DNA of 64,000 bases from Microcoleus sp. EPA2. GTDB lineage: Bacteria > Cyanobacteriota > Cyanobacteriia > Cyanobacteriales > Microcoleaceae. The notes below the pieces were generated by a model. The model was given only the letters and a program-made list of their open reading frames with translations, had not been told where the DNA came from and made no database searches. Below, piece by piece: positions 40,229 to 48,675 of the stretch (position 1 is the first letter of the stretch; the number at the start of each line of letters is the position of its first letter). The position numbers and the translations under genes were made by a program. The DNA lies in contig JAHRFD010000021.1 in the NCBI GenBank assembly GCA_020882975.1, positions 46,095-110,094 on the forward strand, read 5' to 3'.

Positions 40229-41437
40229 ATGAGTGCGATCGCATCCCTACTAAAAACCCAACCCCAACCATTTCGCTTTTTGCTGTACACCGAATGGATC
40301 ATGTTAGGTAGTTGTGGAGTGATGGCTGCGATCGAAGCGTGGCAGCGTCAAAGTCTTCCCGTACAGCACATTCTGATCCTGATATCCCTGGGCTTGATGG
40401 GATGGATTTTGCCTGCTGGCAAAATTTCGTTTCGCTATCTCTATACGGCGATCGAAATGGGTCTGATCTTCTACGGAACTACCTTGGGATATCTGCATAT
40501 CCTACCGACACTGTATTTGATCGTGTTGATTCGCAGTTGTTTTTTATTTGAAGCGCCCGGTCGATGGATTGTGGCAGGTCTTTCGCTCATGATGTATCTG
40601 GTTCATCAAGTTCAGTATCTTCAGAGGGTGACACCCCTGATGTTGCCTAATGTCGAGCAACAGCAAATTTGGATGCACCAGACGGCAGAATTGTTGATGT
40701 TTGCGTTGGGGCTATTTTTCGTGTCGCAGTTGGTCAGTACCTTACTAGCAGAACGCAGAACCCAGGAACAACTATCCCAAGCCCACGCGCAGCTACGGGA
40801 ATATGCCCTGCAAATAGAAGATTTAGCAGCGGTTCAGGAACGGAATCGCATTGCTAGAGAGATTCACGATTCGCTGGGTCACGCCTTGACTTCGCTCAAC
40901 ATTCAACTGCAAACCGCCATGAAACTTTGGCAACATGACCCAATAGAGGCACAACCGTTTTTGGAACAAGCCCAGCGACTCGGTAAGGTGGCGATGAAAG
41001 AAGTTCGACAATCGGTAAATGCGCTGAGGGCAGACGCAGAGGCAGAAGAACCCTTGGAACAGGGGATTGTCTCGCTGATGGAAGACTTTCGCCAGAGTAC
41101 GGGCGTTACTGTTACCCGCAGCATTTCTGTGGAAGTTGTATTACCACCTCAAGTTACCAAAACGCTGTATCGGATCGTGCAAGAAGCGTTGACCAATATT
41201 TGCAAATATGCCGAAGCTAGCGAGGTGCGCCTGCAATTGCAAACAACGCGCGATCGAGTGCATTTGAGTATTGAGGATAACGGGCGGGGATTCCAATTGG
41301 AAAGCGGTACTGGCGGGTTTGGATTGCGAGGGATGCAAGAGCGAATTGCTTCTCTCAACGGAGAGTTTCATCTGGAAACATCACCCGAAGCGGGATGTAA
41401 AATTGATGTTAGCGTACCCTTAAATAGGTGTAAATAA
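40229..41437 (+). CDS. NarL/LiaS-type sensor histidine kinase
   Basis: The 402-residue kinase has five or so membrane helices in residues 15-175 (for example MLGSCGVMAAIEAW, YLYTAIEMGLIFYG, LLMFALGLFFVSQLVS), a short coiled coil, then a HisKA_3 dimerisation domain with His213 in IAREIHDSLGHALTSLN. The HATPase domain (about 310-400) shows IVQEALTNICKYAEAS and IEDNGRGF, GGFGLRGMQERI. This is the DesK/NarX group that signals through LuxR-type regulators, and such a regulator is encoded next at 41797. The stimulus is unknown; the short extracytoplasmic loops suggest membrane-state sensing. Confidence 0.92.
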   Translation: MSAIASLLKTQPQPFRFLLYTEWIMLGSCGVMAAIEAWQRQSLPVQHILILISLGLMGWILPAGKISFRYLYTAIEMGLIFYGTTLGYLHILPTLYLIVLIRSCFLFEAPGRWIVAGLSLMMYLVHQVQYLQRVTPLMLPNVEQQQIWMHQTAELLMFALGLFFVSQLVSTLLAERRTQEQLSQAHAQLREYALQIEDLAAVQERNRIAREIHDSLGHALTSLNIQLQTAMKLWQHDPIEAQPFLEQAQRLGKVAMKEVRQSVNALRADAEAEEPLEQGIVSLMEDFRQSTGVTVTRSISVEVVLPPQVTKTLYRIVQEALTNICKYAEASEVRLQLQTTRDRVHLSIEDNGRGFQLESGTGGFGLRGMQERIASLNGEFHLETSPEAGCKIDVSVPLNRCK

Positions 41438-41563
41438 ATAATCCCTCTATTCTCACTTCTGGGCGCTAAAAAAAGTGAGTCGTAAAAGTAGGGTGCGTCG
41501 CCACAAACAATTTTCGCTATTTACTCCCTTCCCGGTATTCGATCATGTACTTCTTCTTAACTC

Positions 41564-41593
41564 TTCCTTCGTGTCCTTCGCGTCTTCGCGGTT
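41564..41593. repeat. dispersed repeat, CCTTCGCGTCTTCGCGGTT type
   Basis: CTTCCTTCGTGTCCTTCGCG followed by TCTTCGCGGTTCAATATC resembles 6512-6545. It is a further member of the dispersed family in this window, here between the kinase and its regulator. Confidence 0.45.
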
Positions 41594-41609
41594 CAATATC
41601 AATATTCTT

Positions 41610-41702
41610 CGAGTGGTCCGGGAATAACACAAATAACCGAGGGAACGCACGATACCATTGAATAGGAATCCTCGCCCCTCTACGGCGAGGAGGATGTCAA
41701 GT
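41610..41702 (+). mobile_element. possible relic of an IS200/IS605 right end
   Basis: A 7-bp stem CCTCGCC (41670-41676) with GGCGAGG (41684-41690), preceded by GAAT and followed by AGGATGTCAA, has the arrangement of the right-end hairpin and terminus of IS200/IS605-type elements, where the guide-RNA scaffold of TnpB ends. No tnpA or tnpB is adjacent. The identity rests on resemblance to remembered cyanobacterial right ends and is tentative. Confidence 0.35.
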
Positions 41703-41796
41703 AACAAAATGTAAAACTCATGTAACCCTTTCCGCGTTTTTTCTTTGTCTGTGTAATTAAGAACTATCATGGGATGAGAGATTTAGGAATATTCCC

Positions 41797-42471
41797 ATGA
41801 TTCGTCTTTTGTTAGTTGACGATCAGCAGCTTATCTGCCAAGGACTCAAGGCTATGTTAAGCCTAGAATCAGATTTAGAAGTGATTGGAATTGCCCACAA
41901 TGGTAAAGCTGCCCTAGAGCAAGTCGAAGCTCTCCAACCCGATGTTGTATTAATGGATTTAAAAATGCCCGTGATGGATGGTAGAGAAGCAACTCGCCTG
42001 ATCTGTCAGTCATTTTCCAACACGAGTGTCTTGGTTTTAACTACCTTTGATGACGATCTATATATTGTTGATGCCATGCGGGCAGGTGCCAAAGGCTATT
42101 TATTGAAAGATATGCCATCGGAAGAGTTGGCACAGGCGATTCGCTTGGTGCAATCGGGTTACACTCAACTGGCTCCTGGTTTAATGGACAAGCTAATCAC
42201 AGGATTCTGTGCAGCACCCACCCCTCAACCCTCGGTACTCCCTGCACTGGCACAATTAACCCCTCGCGAACAAGAGGTGTTGCAGTTAATTGGTACAGGC
42301 TTAACCAACCGGGATATTGCCCAGCAGTTGTTTATTTCAGAGGGAACCGTGAAAACCCATGTCACTCATCTGCTGAATCGGTTGAATTTGCGAAATCGAT
42401 CGCAGTTGGCAATTTACGCCAATTCTGCGATCATCAAACCTGAATCACTAGCCCATCCTTCTGGAACATAG
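41797..42471 (+). CDS. LuxR/NarL-family response regulator
   Basis: The 224-residue regulator has a receiver domain (about 1-120) with the acidic pair at DDQQ, phospho-accepting Asp54 in VVLMDLKMPVMDG, Thr in VLVLTTFDDD and Lys in GYLLKDMPSEEL. The C-terminal LuxR-type helix-turn-helix (about 155-212) reads LTPREQEVLQLIGTGLTNRDI and ISEGTVKTHVTHLLNRLNLR. It binds DNA as a dimer once phosphorylated, presumably by the kinase encoded 359 bases upstream. Target genes are unknown. The long repeat-bearing gap between the two genes is unusual for such a pair. Confidence 0.93.
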   Translation: MIRLLLVDDQQLICQGLKAMLSLESDLEVIGIAHNGKAALEQVEALQPDVVLMDLKMPVMDGREATRLICQSFSNTSVLVLTTFDDDLYIVDAMRAGAKGYLLKDMPSEELAQAIRLVQSGYTQLAPGLMDKLITGFCAAPTPQPSVLPALAQLTPREQEVLQLIGTGLTNRDIAQQLFISEGTVKTHVTHLLNRLNLRNRSQLAIYANSAIIKPESLAHPSGT

Positions 42472-42576
42472 CTGCACTTGCGCGCGGCCCCATCAGCTAC
42501 AGTCCTTAATTTACCGTTGTCGATCGGTCGAATTGTAACGAAATATTACAAGATGACGTTAAAACTGTATAGAGTC

Positions 42577-42605
42577 TTGACAGCCAAGAAAGGAGTCGCT
42601 ATTCT
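42577..42605 (+). promoter_or_regulatory. consensus sigma-70-type promoter for the RHH-ycf46-ycf35 cluster
   Basis: TTGACA (42577-42582) is a perfect -35 box, and TATTCT (42600-42605) follows after exactly 17 bases as -10. The transcription start would be about 30 bases before the first ATG (42641). This is the best promoter match seen in the window. Confidence 0.7.
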
Positions 42606-42640
42606 GATATACATACCCGGGTAAGTCAATTCACAGTCCT

Positions 42641-42991
42641 ATGCAAGAAAAGCAAAAAGTTACACTGTATCTTCCACCTGAACTGCATCGCCAGCTCAAA
42701 ATCAAAGCCGCAGTAGAATCTGAACCGATGTCATCAATTGCAGAAAGGGCAATTGTCTTTTACCTAGGAAACTCCGAACTGGTTGACGAAGTAGAAGCCT
42801 CCTACGGACAAACCCATCGGGTATACACTTGTCCAGAATGCACGGGTTCAGTAGTAATGCGAGATGGAGAACTGGCATCGTTAACAAGTCAGCCAAGCGT
42901 ATTGGCTGAGCAGGAGCTTCCAGTAAAGCAGGTGTCCGGCGTCAGCGCCAGCACAGCCCTACCGGGAGAGGAAGAATTAGTTCCCTGCTAA
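42641..42991 (+). CDS. ribbon-helix-helix protein with a CPEC pair
   Basis: The 116-residue protein begins QKVTLYLPPELHRQLKIKAA followed by EPMSSIAERAIVFYL, the strand-helix-helix pattern of CopG/Arc-type DNA-binding proteins (about 5-45). A short segment YTCPECTGSVVMRDGE (about 66-81) offers two cysteines, possibly half of a zinc knuckle; the remaining residues are low-complexity and end in VPC. It is 106 bases upstream of ycf46 in the same direction and shares its promoter. A regulator of the cluster, or a stress protein as in the slr0373-slr0374 region of Synechocystis, is conceivable but unproven. Confidence 0.7.
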   Translation: MQEKQKVTLYLPPELHRQLKIKAAVESEPMSSIAERAIVFYLGNSELVDEVEASYGQTHRVYTCPECTGSVVMRDGELASLTSQPSVLAEQELPVKQVSGVSASTALPGEEELVPC

Positions 42992-43097
42992 GAATGCCTT
43001 GCTTCCGCAAGCAGCTAGAACTGAAATAGTCAGTTTTCAGCTAATGGCAGCATTGAAATTTAGCAAAGATAGCACCGTCTCTAGTGGGTCGAGGAAT

Positions 43098-44618
43098 ATG
43101 CAAGAAGAGATCAGTATTCTAATCCAAGCTCAATATCCTCTGATCTACCTCGTGACATCCGAGGAAGAGCGGTGTGAGCAAGCAATTTGGACAATAGCTC
43201 AAGGCAAACCACAACGGCAAGTCTTTGTCTGGACTGTAACCCAGGGTATGCTAAAGTACGGTGAACCCAGGACAAACGCCCAGCAAAACACGCTCTCGCC
43301 ACAGGCAGCCCTGGAATGGGTGATCCGGCAGCGAGAACCCAACAGCAACCCCAGTATCTACATATTCAAGGATCTCCATCCTTTTAAAGATGATGCGGCG
43401 GTAACTAGGTTGTTGCGTGATGCGATCGCCAACTTCAAAGGAACACAAAAGACAATTATACTGATGTCTCCTTTGCAGCAAATTCCGATCGAGCTAGAAA
43501 AAGAAGTGGTAGTCTTAGACTTCGCCCTGCCAGACATGGCGGAACTAAACCAAGTATTGTCTAGCCAGTTGGAACAAACGAAATCGCGACGCATTACCAC
43601 AGAAGGGCGAGAAAAACTGTTGAAAGCAGCCTTGGGATTAACCAAGGATGAAGCCGAAAAAGTTTATCGCAAAGCCCAAGTTTGCAAAGGGCGCTTGACA
43701 GAAGAGGAAGTAGACATAGTTCTTTCGGAGAAAAAGCAGCTAATTCGGCGCAACGGTATTCTAGAGTTCATCGAAGAAGACGAAACCCTGGATGCAGTCG
43801 GCGGCTTAGAAGAACTCAAACGGTGGCTCAAGCAGCGTTCCAACGCTTTCACCGAGAGAGCGAGAGAATACGGTTTGCCCCAACCCAAAGGAATGCTGAT
43901 TCTTGGTGTACCAGGATGCGGAAAATCGCTGATTGCCAAGACTACATCCCGCCTCTGGGGACTACCTCTGCTGCGTCTTGATATGGGTAGAGTCTACGAC
44001 GGATCGATGGTAGGTCGATCGGAAGCTAACCTCCGTAACGCCCTAAAAACCGCAGAATCCATCTCTCCAGCCATCCTCTTCATTGACGAACTAGACAAAG
44101 CCTTTGCAGGAGGCACTGGTTCGGCCGACTCAGACGGAGGCACATCCAGCCGAATTTTCGGTTCCTTCCTCACTTGGATGCAAGAAAAAACTTCCCCAGT
44201 TTTCGTCATGGCAACAGCCAACCGCATCGAGCGGTTACCGGGGGAATTCTTGAGGAAAGGGCGATTCGACGAGCTGTTCTTTGTTGACCTGCCAACGAAA
44301 GAAGAACGCCAAGATATATTCAAAATTCACCTGTCAAAGCGGCGCATGGACATCTCTCGCTTCGATTTAGAGCAACTGTCCAACGTTTCCGATGGCTTTT
44401 CAGGCGCCGAGATTGAGCAAGGGCTAGTAGCAGCCATGTACGAAGCCTTCGCTCAAGATAGAGAGTTTACGCAGTTAGATATCATCGCGGCCATTAAATC
44501 CACATTGCCACTGTCTAAAACCATGACCGAACAGGTCAGCGCCCTCCGAGATTGGGCGAGACAGCGCGCACGGCCCGCTGCGTCTTCCGTCGCTGAATAC
44601 CAGCGCATGGAATTCTAA
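43098..44618 (+). CDS. ycf46: Ycf46-like AAA+ ATPase
   Basis: The 506-residue protein begins MQEEISILIQAQYPLIYLVT, as in the Ycf46 family conserved in cyanobacteria and red-algal plastids. The N-terminal RecA-like domain is degenerate. The C-terminal AAA+ module has Walker A GVPGCGKSLIAKT (about 270-282), Walker B ILFIDELDKAF (about 324-334), and arginine-finger region RLPGEFLRKGRFDELFFVDLP. The ATG at 43098 with GAGGA four bases before it is preferred; longer frames (ATG 43044, TTG 42999) extend the protein by up to 33 non-conserved residues. The role is not settled; links to inorganic carbon response have been proposed for the Synechocystis member. Cytosolic. Confidence 0.9.
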   Translation: MQEEISILIQAQYPLIYLVTSEEERCEQAIWTIAQGKPQRQVFVWTVTQGMLKYGEPRTNAQQNTLSPQAALEWVIRQREPNSNPSIYIFKDLHPFKDDAAVTRLLRDAIANFKGTQKTIILMSPLQQIPIELEKEVVVLDFALPDMAELNQVLSSQLEQTKSRRITTEGREKLLKAALGLTKDEAEKVYRKAQVCKGRLTEEEVDIVLSEKKQLIRRNGILEFIEEDETLDAVGGLEELKRWLKQRSNAFTERAREYGLPQPKGMLILGVPGCGKSLIAKTTSRLWGLPLLRLDMGRVYDGSMVGRSEANLRNALKTAESISPAILFIDELDKAFAGGTGSADSDGGTSSRIFGSFLTWMQEKTSPVFVMATANRIERLPGEFLRKGRFDELFFVDLPTKEERQDIFKIHLSKRRMDISRFDLEQLSNVSDGFSGAEIEQGLVAAMYEAFAQDREFTQLDIIAAIKSTLPLSKTMTEQVSALRDWARQRARPAASSVAEYQRMEF

Positions 44619-44748
44619 AAGCTTTCTCCTGGTCCAAACAGGAGCAAAGGCTAGCCACAGCTAGCAGTTCGATTCAAGAGCCGCCCAGCGGCACCGTTAA
44701 GTCCAGACCGTTGTTGTTTCTCTCTCAGTTCTATTAGGAGGAAATCCA

Positions 44749-45102
44749 ATGTCTCACTTTAGCACTCTGCGTACCAAAATTACCGATGCCGAAATCCTGA
44801 AAGCTTCCCTACGCGACTTGGGTATCACAGTCAAGTCAGAAGCTGATGTTCGCGGCTATAACGGCCAACGTGTTCGCTCCGATATCGTAGCAACTCTCGA
44901 AGGCGAATATGACTTGGGTTGGTCTCGCAATAGCGACGGTTCTTTCGACTTGATTGCAGACTTGTGGGGCGTTGCCAAAAAGCACAATCAAACCGAGTTG
45001 ATCAACTCGATCAACCAAAAGTACGCAGTGAACAAAACCTTGGCAGCAGTCAAGCAACGTGGTTTGCAAAACGCCAACGTTAAGCTGGTAGTTCAAAACT
45101 AA
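44749..45102 (+). CDS. ycf35: Ycf35 family protein (DUF1257)
   Basis: The 117-residue protein MSHFSTLRTKITDAEILKAS is a DUF1257/Ycf35 member, conserved in cyanobacteria and algal plastids; its function is unknown. Conserved stretches include LGITVKSEADVRGYNGQRV, ADIVATLEGEYDLGW-like and LIADLWGVAKKHNQ. It is compact and soluble. AGGAGG stands eight bases before the ATG, a strong ribosome site. The 130-base gap from ycf46 holds two small hairpins (GCTAGCCACAGCTAGC at 44651 onward and GCCGCCCAGCGGC near 44681), perhaps for differential expression. A terminator follows. Confidence 0.9.
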   Translation: MSHFSTLRTKITDAEILKASLRDLGITVKSEADVRGYNGQRVRSDIVATLEGEYDLGWSRNSDGSFDLIADLWGVAKKHNQTELINSINQKYAVNKTLAAVKQRGLQNANVKLVVQN

Positions 45103-45126
45103 TTGATCTGCGCGTTTCTAAGCTAG

Positions 45127-45158
45127 CGGGTTAACCTCATAGGGTTAACCCGTTTTTT
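45127..45158 (+). terminator. intrinsic terminator of the ycf35 transcript
   Basis: CGGGTTAACC (45127-45136) and GGTTAACCCG (45143-45152) form a perfect 10-bp stem with a 6-base loop, followed directly by T6 (45153-45158). This is a textbook Rho-independent terminator 25 bases after the stop codon. Confidence 0.9.
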
Positions 45159-45605
45159 AGTAATAAAATTAGTGTGGGGATACAACGATTTAGGACCAGC
45201 ATCTCTTGGAGATCGACGCTGCCAAAATACCGCTCGCGACCTAGATTTTCTACTTTAATCTGGGATGTTTTCTGCATGGGCGGCTTTATCCTGATTTGAC
45301 CGTCGATCGCGATCGCCAGTTTACACTATTTTTGGTGATGATTGGTTACAGAAGAGCGATCGCAATTAACGCATTCTGGTCAGGCAATCGGGTAACAGTG
45401 AGGTAATAAACTTGGTTTGTGACGATCGCAATTTTAACTTATATCAGATAGGACTCATTCCCTCACGTCAATTTTCCAGAATGGACTACTGGGTAATGCT
45501 GAGTGACCGAGATAGTTGAGTATTTATACTCATCTTTGTTTCGGATGATTCATTTTTACCCCCTCAATTCGCCTATGTGCCAGTTGGGGGTGCGGAATGT
45601 GGGTT
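45159..45605. other. spacer between ycf35 terminator and wzc-like gene
   Basis: About 450 bases without a supported gene. It has several HIP1 or GATCGC sites (45305-45365) and a C-rich stretch near 45556. The adjacent genes converge, so no promoter is required here. No repeat longer than a HIP1 unit was noticed. Confidence 0.35.
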
Positions 45606-47843
45606 TTATAGTCCTTTAACTCCATTAGCTACTACTCCCAATACTTTAAGAGCAACTACATTTAGTTGATTTAATGCTTTGCTTACCGTCTCGCGATCGG
45701 TTTTTTCTATTTTTATTATCAGCACAGTACCATCAGTTTGAGAAGCTAATAAATGACCGTCAGCTAAACCAACTAAAGGTGGCGTATCGTAAATAACCAA
45801 ATCAAATAAGGCTAGAAATTGTTCCATTAAATAGTGCATTTTTTTGGAAGAAAGTAATTTAATTGGATCTGGGGGAATACTACCAGCAGTGAGGACAAAA
45901 AGATTTTCATCGTCGGGCAATCGCTGAAGGACTTCATTTAAGCTTAAGTCAGAAGTCAAAGTATTACTTAAGCCTTTAATATTTGATAAGCCAAGGTATC
46001 CGTGCAGTTGAGGATAACGCATATTCGCATCCACTAATAATACTCGCTTACCAACAGCCGAACAAGTTTTAGCTAAATAAACTGCTACAGTGGACTTACC
46101 CTCACCTTTAACCGTCGAAGTTATTGTTAAAGAAGTTATAGGATTTTCAGCACTCAATAAGTGAATATTTGTATATAAGTAGTGAAATGCCTCTATTAAA
46201 GGAAAATCTTTGTAATTAGACGCTATTATTCGTCTTGAATTGGGACTTGTAAGAGTTGAACTTACGCTAGTGAATTTAGCCGGAACACTTTTCCCTCTAC
46301 GCAAGTTAATTTTCATTGCTTTGGCGATCGGAATTACTCCCAAAAGAGGAGATTTAGTTGCCGATCTAATTTCTTCGGGAGTATGGAAAACTGTATTTAA
46401 AACTTCTACTAGAAAACCTACTGCAATACCTAGTAAACTACTAATAACGATCGCGATCGCTAAGTGGCGACGGGTTGGCTTTTCTTTTACTGTATATAGA
46501 GCACCATTGTCGTTTCTGACTAATTCTGGTTTAGCTATAACTTTCCAAGAGCTATCAACTTGACCTGCATCTAGTTGTAAAGTTTTTTGTTTGCCTAAAA
46601 ACAGTTTGAGATTATTTTTAGCTATTTCTAATTCTAATTCTATCTCTTCATAGCGACGTTGAGCTTGAGGAATTTCATTTATTTGAGCTTGCAGTGATTT
46701 TTGGCTGTTAACTAACACCCTTTCGCGAGCTTTCAACTGTTGTATTTGTGCTTTCATCTGAAACAGAGCAGATTTGGCTTCACTTTGCATTAAATCGCGC
46801 AAACTTTGCTGCTTTTCCCGCAAAGATTGAATGGGAAGGCTACTTTCATAAAATTGAGTAGAGCTTAAAGCTAATTGCGACTCTATTTCATTTACTTTTC
46901 CCATTAAACTTTCATAAGATTTAGGACTAATCTCAACAATCCAACGATTATCACCCTTTACAGAGCGCTGTTGGTAGATTTCATATTGACTCATACTTTG
47001 TGCTAATTGGGCTTCCACTTCGATGCGAAGATTAGCTAGGTTATTTATCCTATCAGATAGCAAGCGGCTACTTACATCTGGTTGATTAAAATTATACTTA
47101 AGTCTTAACGCTTGTAATTCTTTTTGTAACCGCTCTACTTTTTGTTCCAACTGTGGAATTTGTTTATCGATAAAATCAACACCTTTACTGCTAATTTTCA
47201 AGCGCTCTTGGCGCATATATTCCATGTAATATTTTAAAGTTTCTTCTAGCACATATTTGATACGACTTGAATTGCGATCTCGGTAAGTAACTTCCAATAA
47301 TTTAGTACCTACCTCTTTGCCATCTTGTACATAAGTAATCCGCTGGATATCCAAGTTGTTAAAAAGATTTTTATTGTCAAACCTGGGATATTTTGTTTGC
47401 AATCTTTGAAACAATGGTGATAACACTTCAGGGCTTTTTAAAACTCGCGTTAAACTTTCATAGTCCACGGAGTAATTTTCTTGAGAAGAGGATTTGACTT
47501 TGCTCAATTCTGCGATACCCAAATTATTATCTTGAGCTTGGACAAAGAGCTTTGCTAGCCGATCGTCAGACGTAATCGGTTCTACTAAAACGGTAAATTT
47601 TCCTTGGTATTCAGAAATGATTTTTTTCGCATTCCAGATAATAAAACTACCGCTCAAAGTAGCTAGGGCTGTAGATACTAGAACCATCACCAAAACACGA
47701 CGCTTGAGTACAGCTATTACCCAATTCATATCAAGCACTTGGTCATCCTCTTCTGAGCTACTAGCTAAGTAATTAGGGGAGGAGACAAACAAATCTTGAC
47801 GGTTAATGTCATTTTTTAAGCTAGAAAAAAATCTTTTGTCCAT
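45606..47843 (-). CDS. polysaccharide co-polymerase/tyrosine-kinase-like protein (Wzc type)
   Basis: The 745-residue inner-membrane protein controls polymer length and export. Layout: N-terminal helix (about 43-65, RRVLVMVLVSTALATLSG), a periplasmic Wzz/GumC-type domain with long coiled coils (about 195-440), second helix (about 458-478, AIAIVISSLLGIAVGFL), and a cytoplasmic BY-kinase domain with Walker A STVKGEGKSTVAVYL (about 574-588), A' VLLVDANMRYPQLHG and Walker B LVIYDTPPLVGLAD. The protein ends GVVANGVKGL directly after the last strand, so the tyrosine-rich tail of Wzc is missing. Followed upstream by a Wza-like gene on the same strand. Confidence 0.9.
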   Translation of the reverse strand: MDKRFFSSLKNDINRQDLFVSSPNYLASSSEEDDQVLDMNWVIAVLKRRVLVMVLVSTALATLSGSFIIWNAKKIISEYQGKFTVLVEPITSDDRLAKLFVQAQDNNLGIAELSKVKSSSQENYSVDYESLTRVLKSPEVLSPLFQRLQTKYPRFDNKNLFNNLDIQRITYVQDGKEVGTKLLEVTYRDRNSSRIKYVLEETLKYYMEYMRQERLKISSKGVDFIDKQIPQLEQKVERLQKELQALRLKYNFNQPDVSSRLLSDRINNLANLRIEVEAQLAQSMSQYEIYQQRSVKGDNRWIVEISPKSYESLMGKVNEIESQLALSSTQFYESSLPIQSLREKQQSLRDLMQSEAKSALFQMKAQIQQLKARERVLVNSQKSLQAQINEIPQAQRRYEEIELELEIAKNNLKLFLGKQKTLQLDAGQVDSSWKVIAKPELVRNDNGALYTVKEKPTRRHLAIAIVISSLLGIAVGFLVEVLNTVFHTPEEIRSATKSPLLGVIPIAKAMKINLRRGKSVPAKFTSVSSTLTSPNSRRIIASNYKDFPLIEAFHYLYTNIHLLSAENPITSLTITSTVKGEGKSTVAVYLAKTCSAVGKRVLLVDANMRYPQLHGYLGLSNIKGLSNTLTSDLSLNEVLQRLPDDENLFVLTAGSIPPDPIKLLSSKKMHYLMEQFLALFDLVIYDTPPLVGLADGHLLASQTDGTVLIIKIEKTDRETVSKALNQLNVVALKVLGVVANGVKGL

Positions 47844-47960
47844 AAAAAGTATAAGTTAAATTTTAATTTCCTAAAATTTTGAAAAACTCTATCAATCTAG
47901 TGGGAACTAAAATTGCACCAATAACATTATTAGCTGGTCCCAGAACAGTATTAATGTTAT

Positions 47961-48641
47961 CTACCCAGACAGCAGTCCTAGATCGTTTGCTAAGTTAATT
48001 TTGTCTAGAGCGGGAACCAATATTTGATCTCCATCTCGCAACGTCATATCTTGGGTTGTTTGACCAGTTTGTAAATTATCCCACAGATTATAAGTGATAG
48101 TTATCTGTTGATTGACCTTGAGCCGCCGTCGGACAATTACTCGGCGGATATCGGCGCTAGCTCGAATACCCCCAGCTTTTTCTAAAGCTTGAGCGATCGT
48201 GGGAAACTGAACTGATGGTCTAGTTCCACCTCCGTTAGCCAGAGGTAATAAGTAGGAGCCGGGACGACTTATTTCGCCAGACAACCAAATATTAAGCGGG
48301 CGAGCTGCTTGTAAACTGATGGTAACTAAAGGTTTTTTGACGATCCGGCTATAAGCTCTAGTGATAACTTGGGCTGCTTGTTCTAAAGTTAATCCTTGAA
48401 GGGAAATACTACCAATAATTGGCATTTGAATAGCTCCTCCAGCGGGAATTTGATACTCCGCACTAAGCTGGGGTACATCATAGACATCAATTTTTATATT
48501 GTCTCCACCACCTAGATAATAGTCAGTATTAGTGCTTATGATGGGGGATGGGGACTGAGCGAAGTTGGTTTGAGGGAAAGAAAAAGCAAACACAAGCATT
48601 AACAGCAGCTCGTGTAAAGCCGGAAGGTTTAGCCATTTCAT
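47961..48641 (-). CDS. polysaccharide export outer-membrane protein (Wza-like, short form)
   Basis: From the ATG at 48641 the protein has 226 residues with a signal peptide (MKWLNLPALHELLLMLVFAF, cleaved near TNFAQ). A polysaccharide export domain follows, with YLGGGDNIKIDVYDVPQLSAEY and an SLBB-like segment ARPLNIWLSGEISRPGSYLL. It lacks the C-terminal amphipathic helix of Wza, as do many short export proteins. With the Wzc-like protein it would form the export machine. An ATG at 48677 would add 12 residues ahead of the signal peptide and overlap the divergent gene, so is less likely. Confidence 0.85.
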   Translation of the reverse strand: MKWLNLPALHELLLMLVFAFSFPQTNFAQSPSPIISTNTDYYLGGGDNIKIDVYDVPQLSAEYQIPAGGAIQMPIIGSISLQGLTLEQAAQVITRAYSRIVKKPLVTISLQAARPLNIWLSGEISRPGSYLLPLANGGGTRPSVQFPTIAQALEKAGGIRASADIRRVIVRRRLKVNQQITITYNLWDNLQTGQTTQDMTLRDGDQILVPALDKINLANDLGLLSG

Positions 48642-48675
48642 AGGTATTAACAAATTTGACGGAGTAGGTAAAACC

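Noticed and set aside
44640..44748. tRNA gene because of GTTCGATTC at 44668
   Set aside because: No cloverleaf can be drawn; acceptor and anticodon arms are absent.
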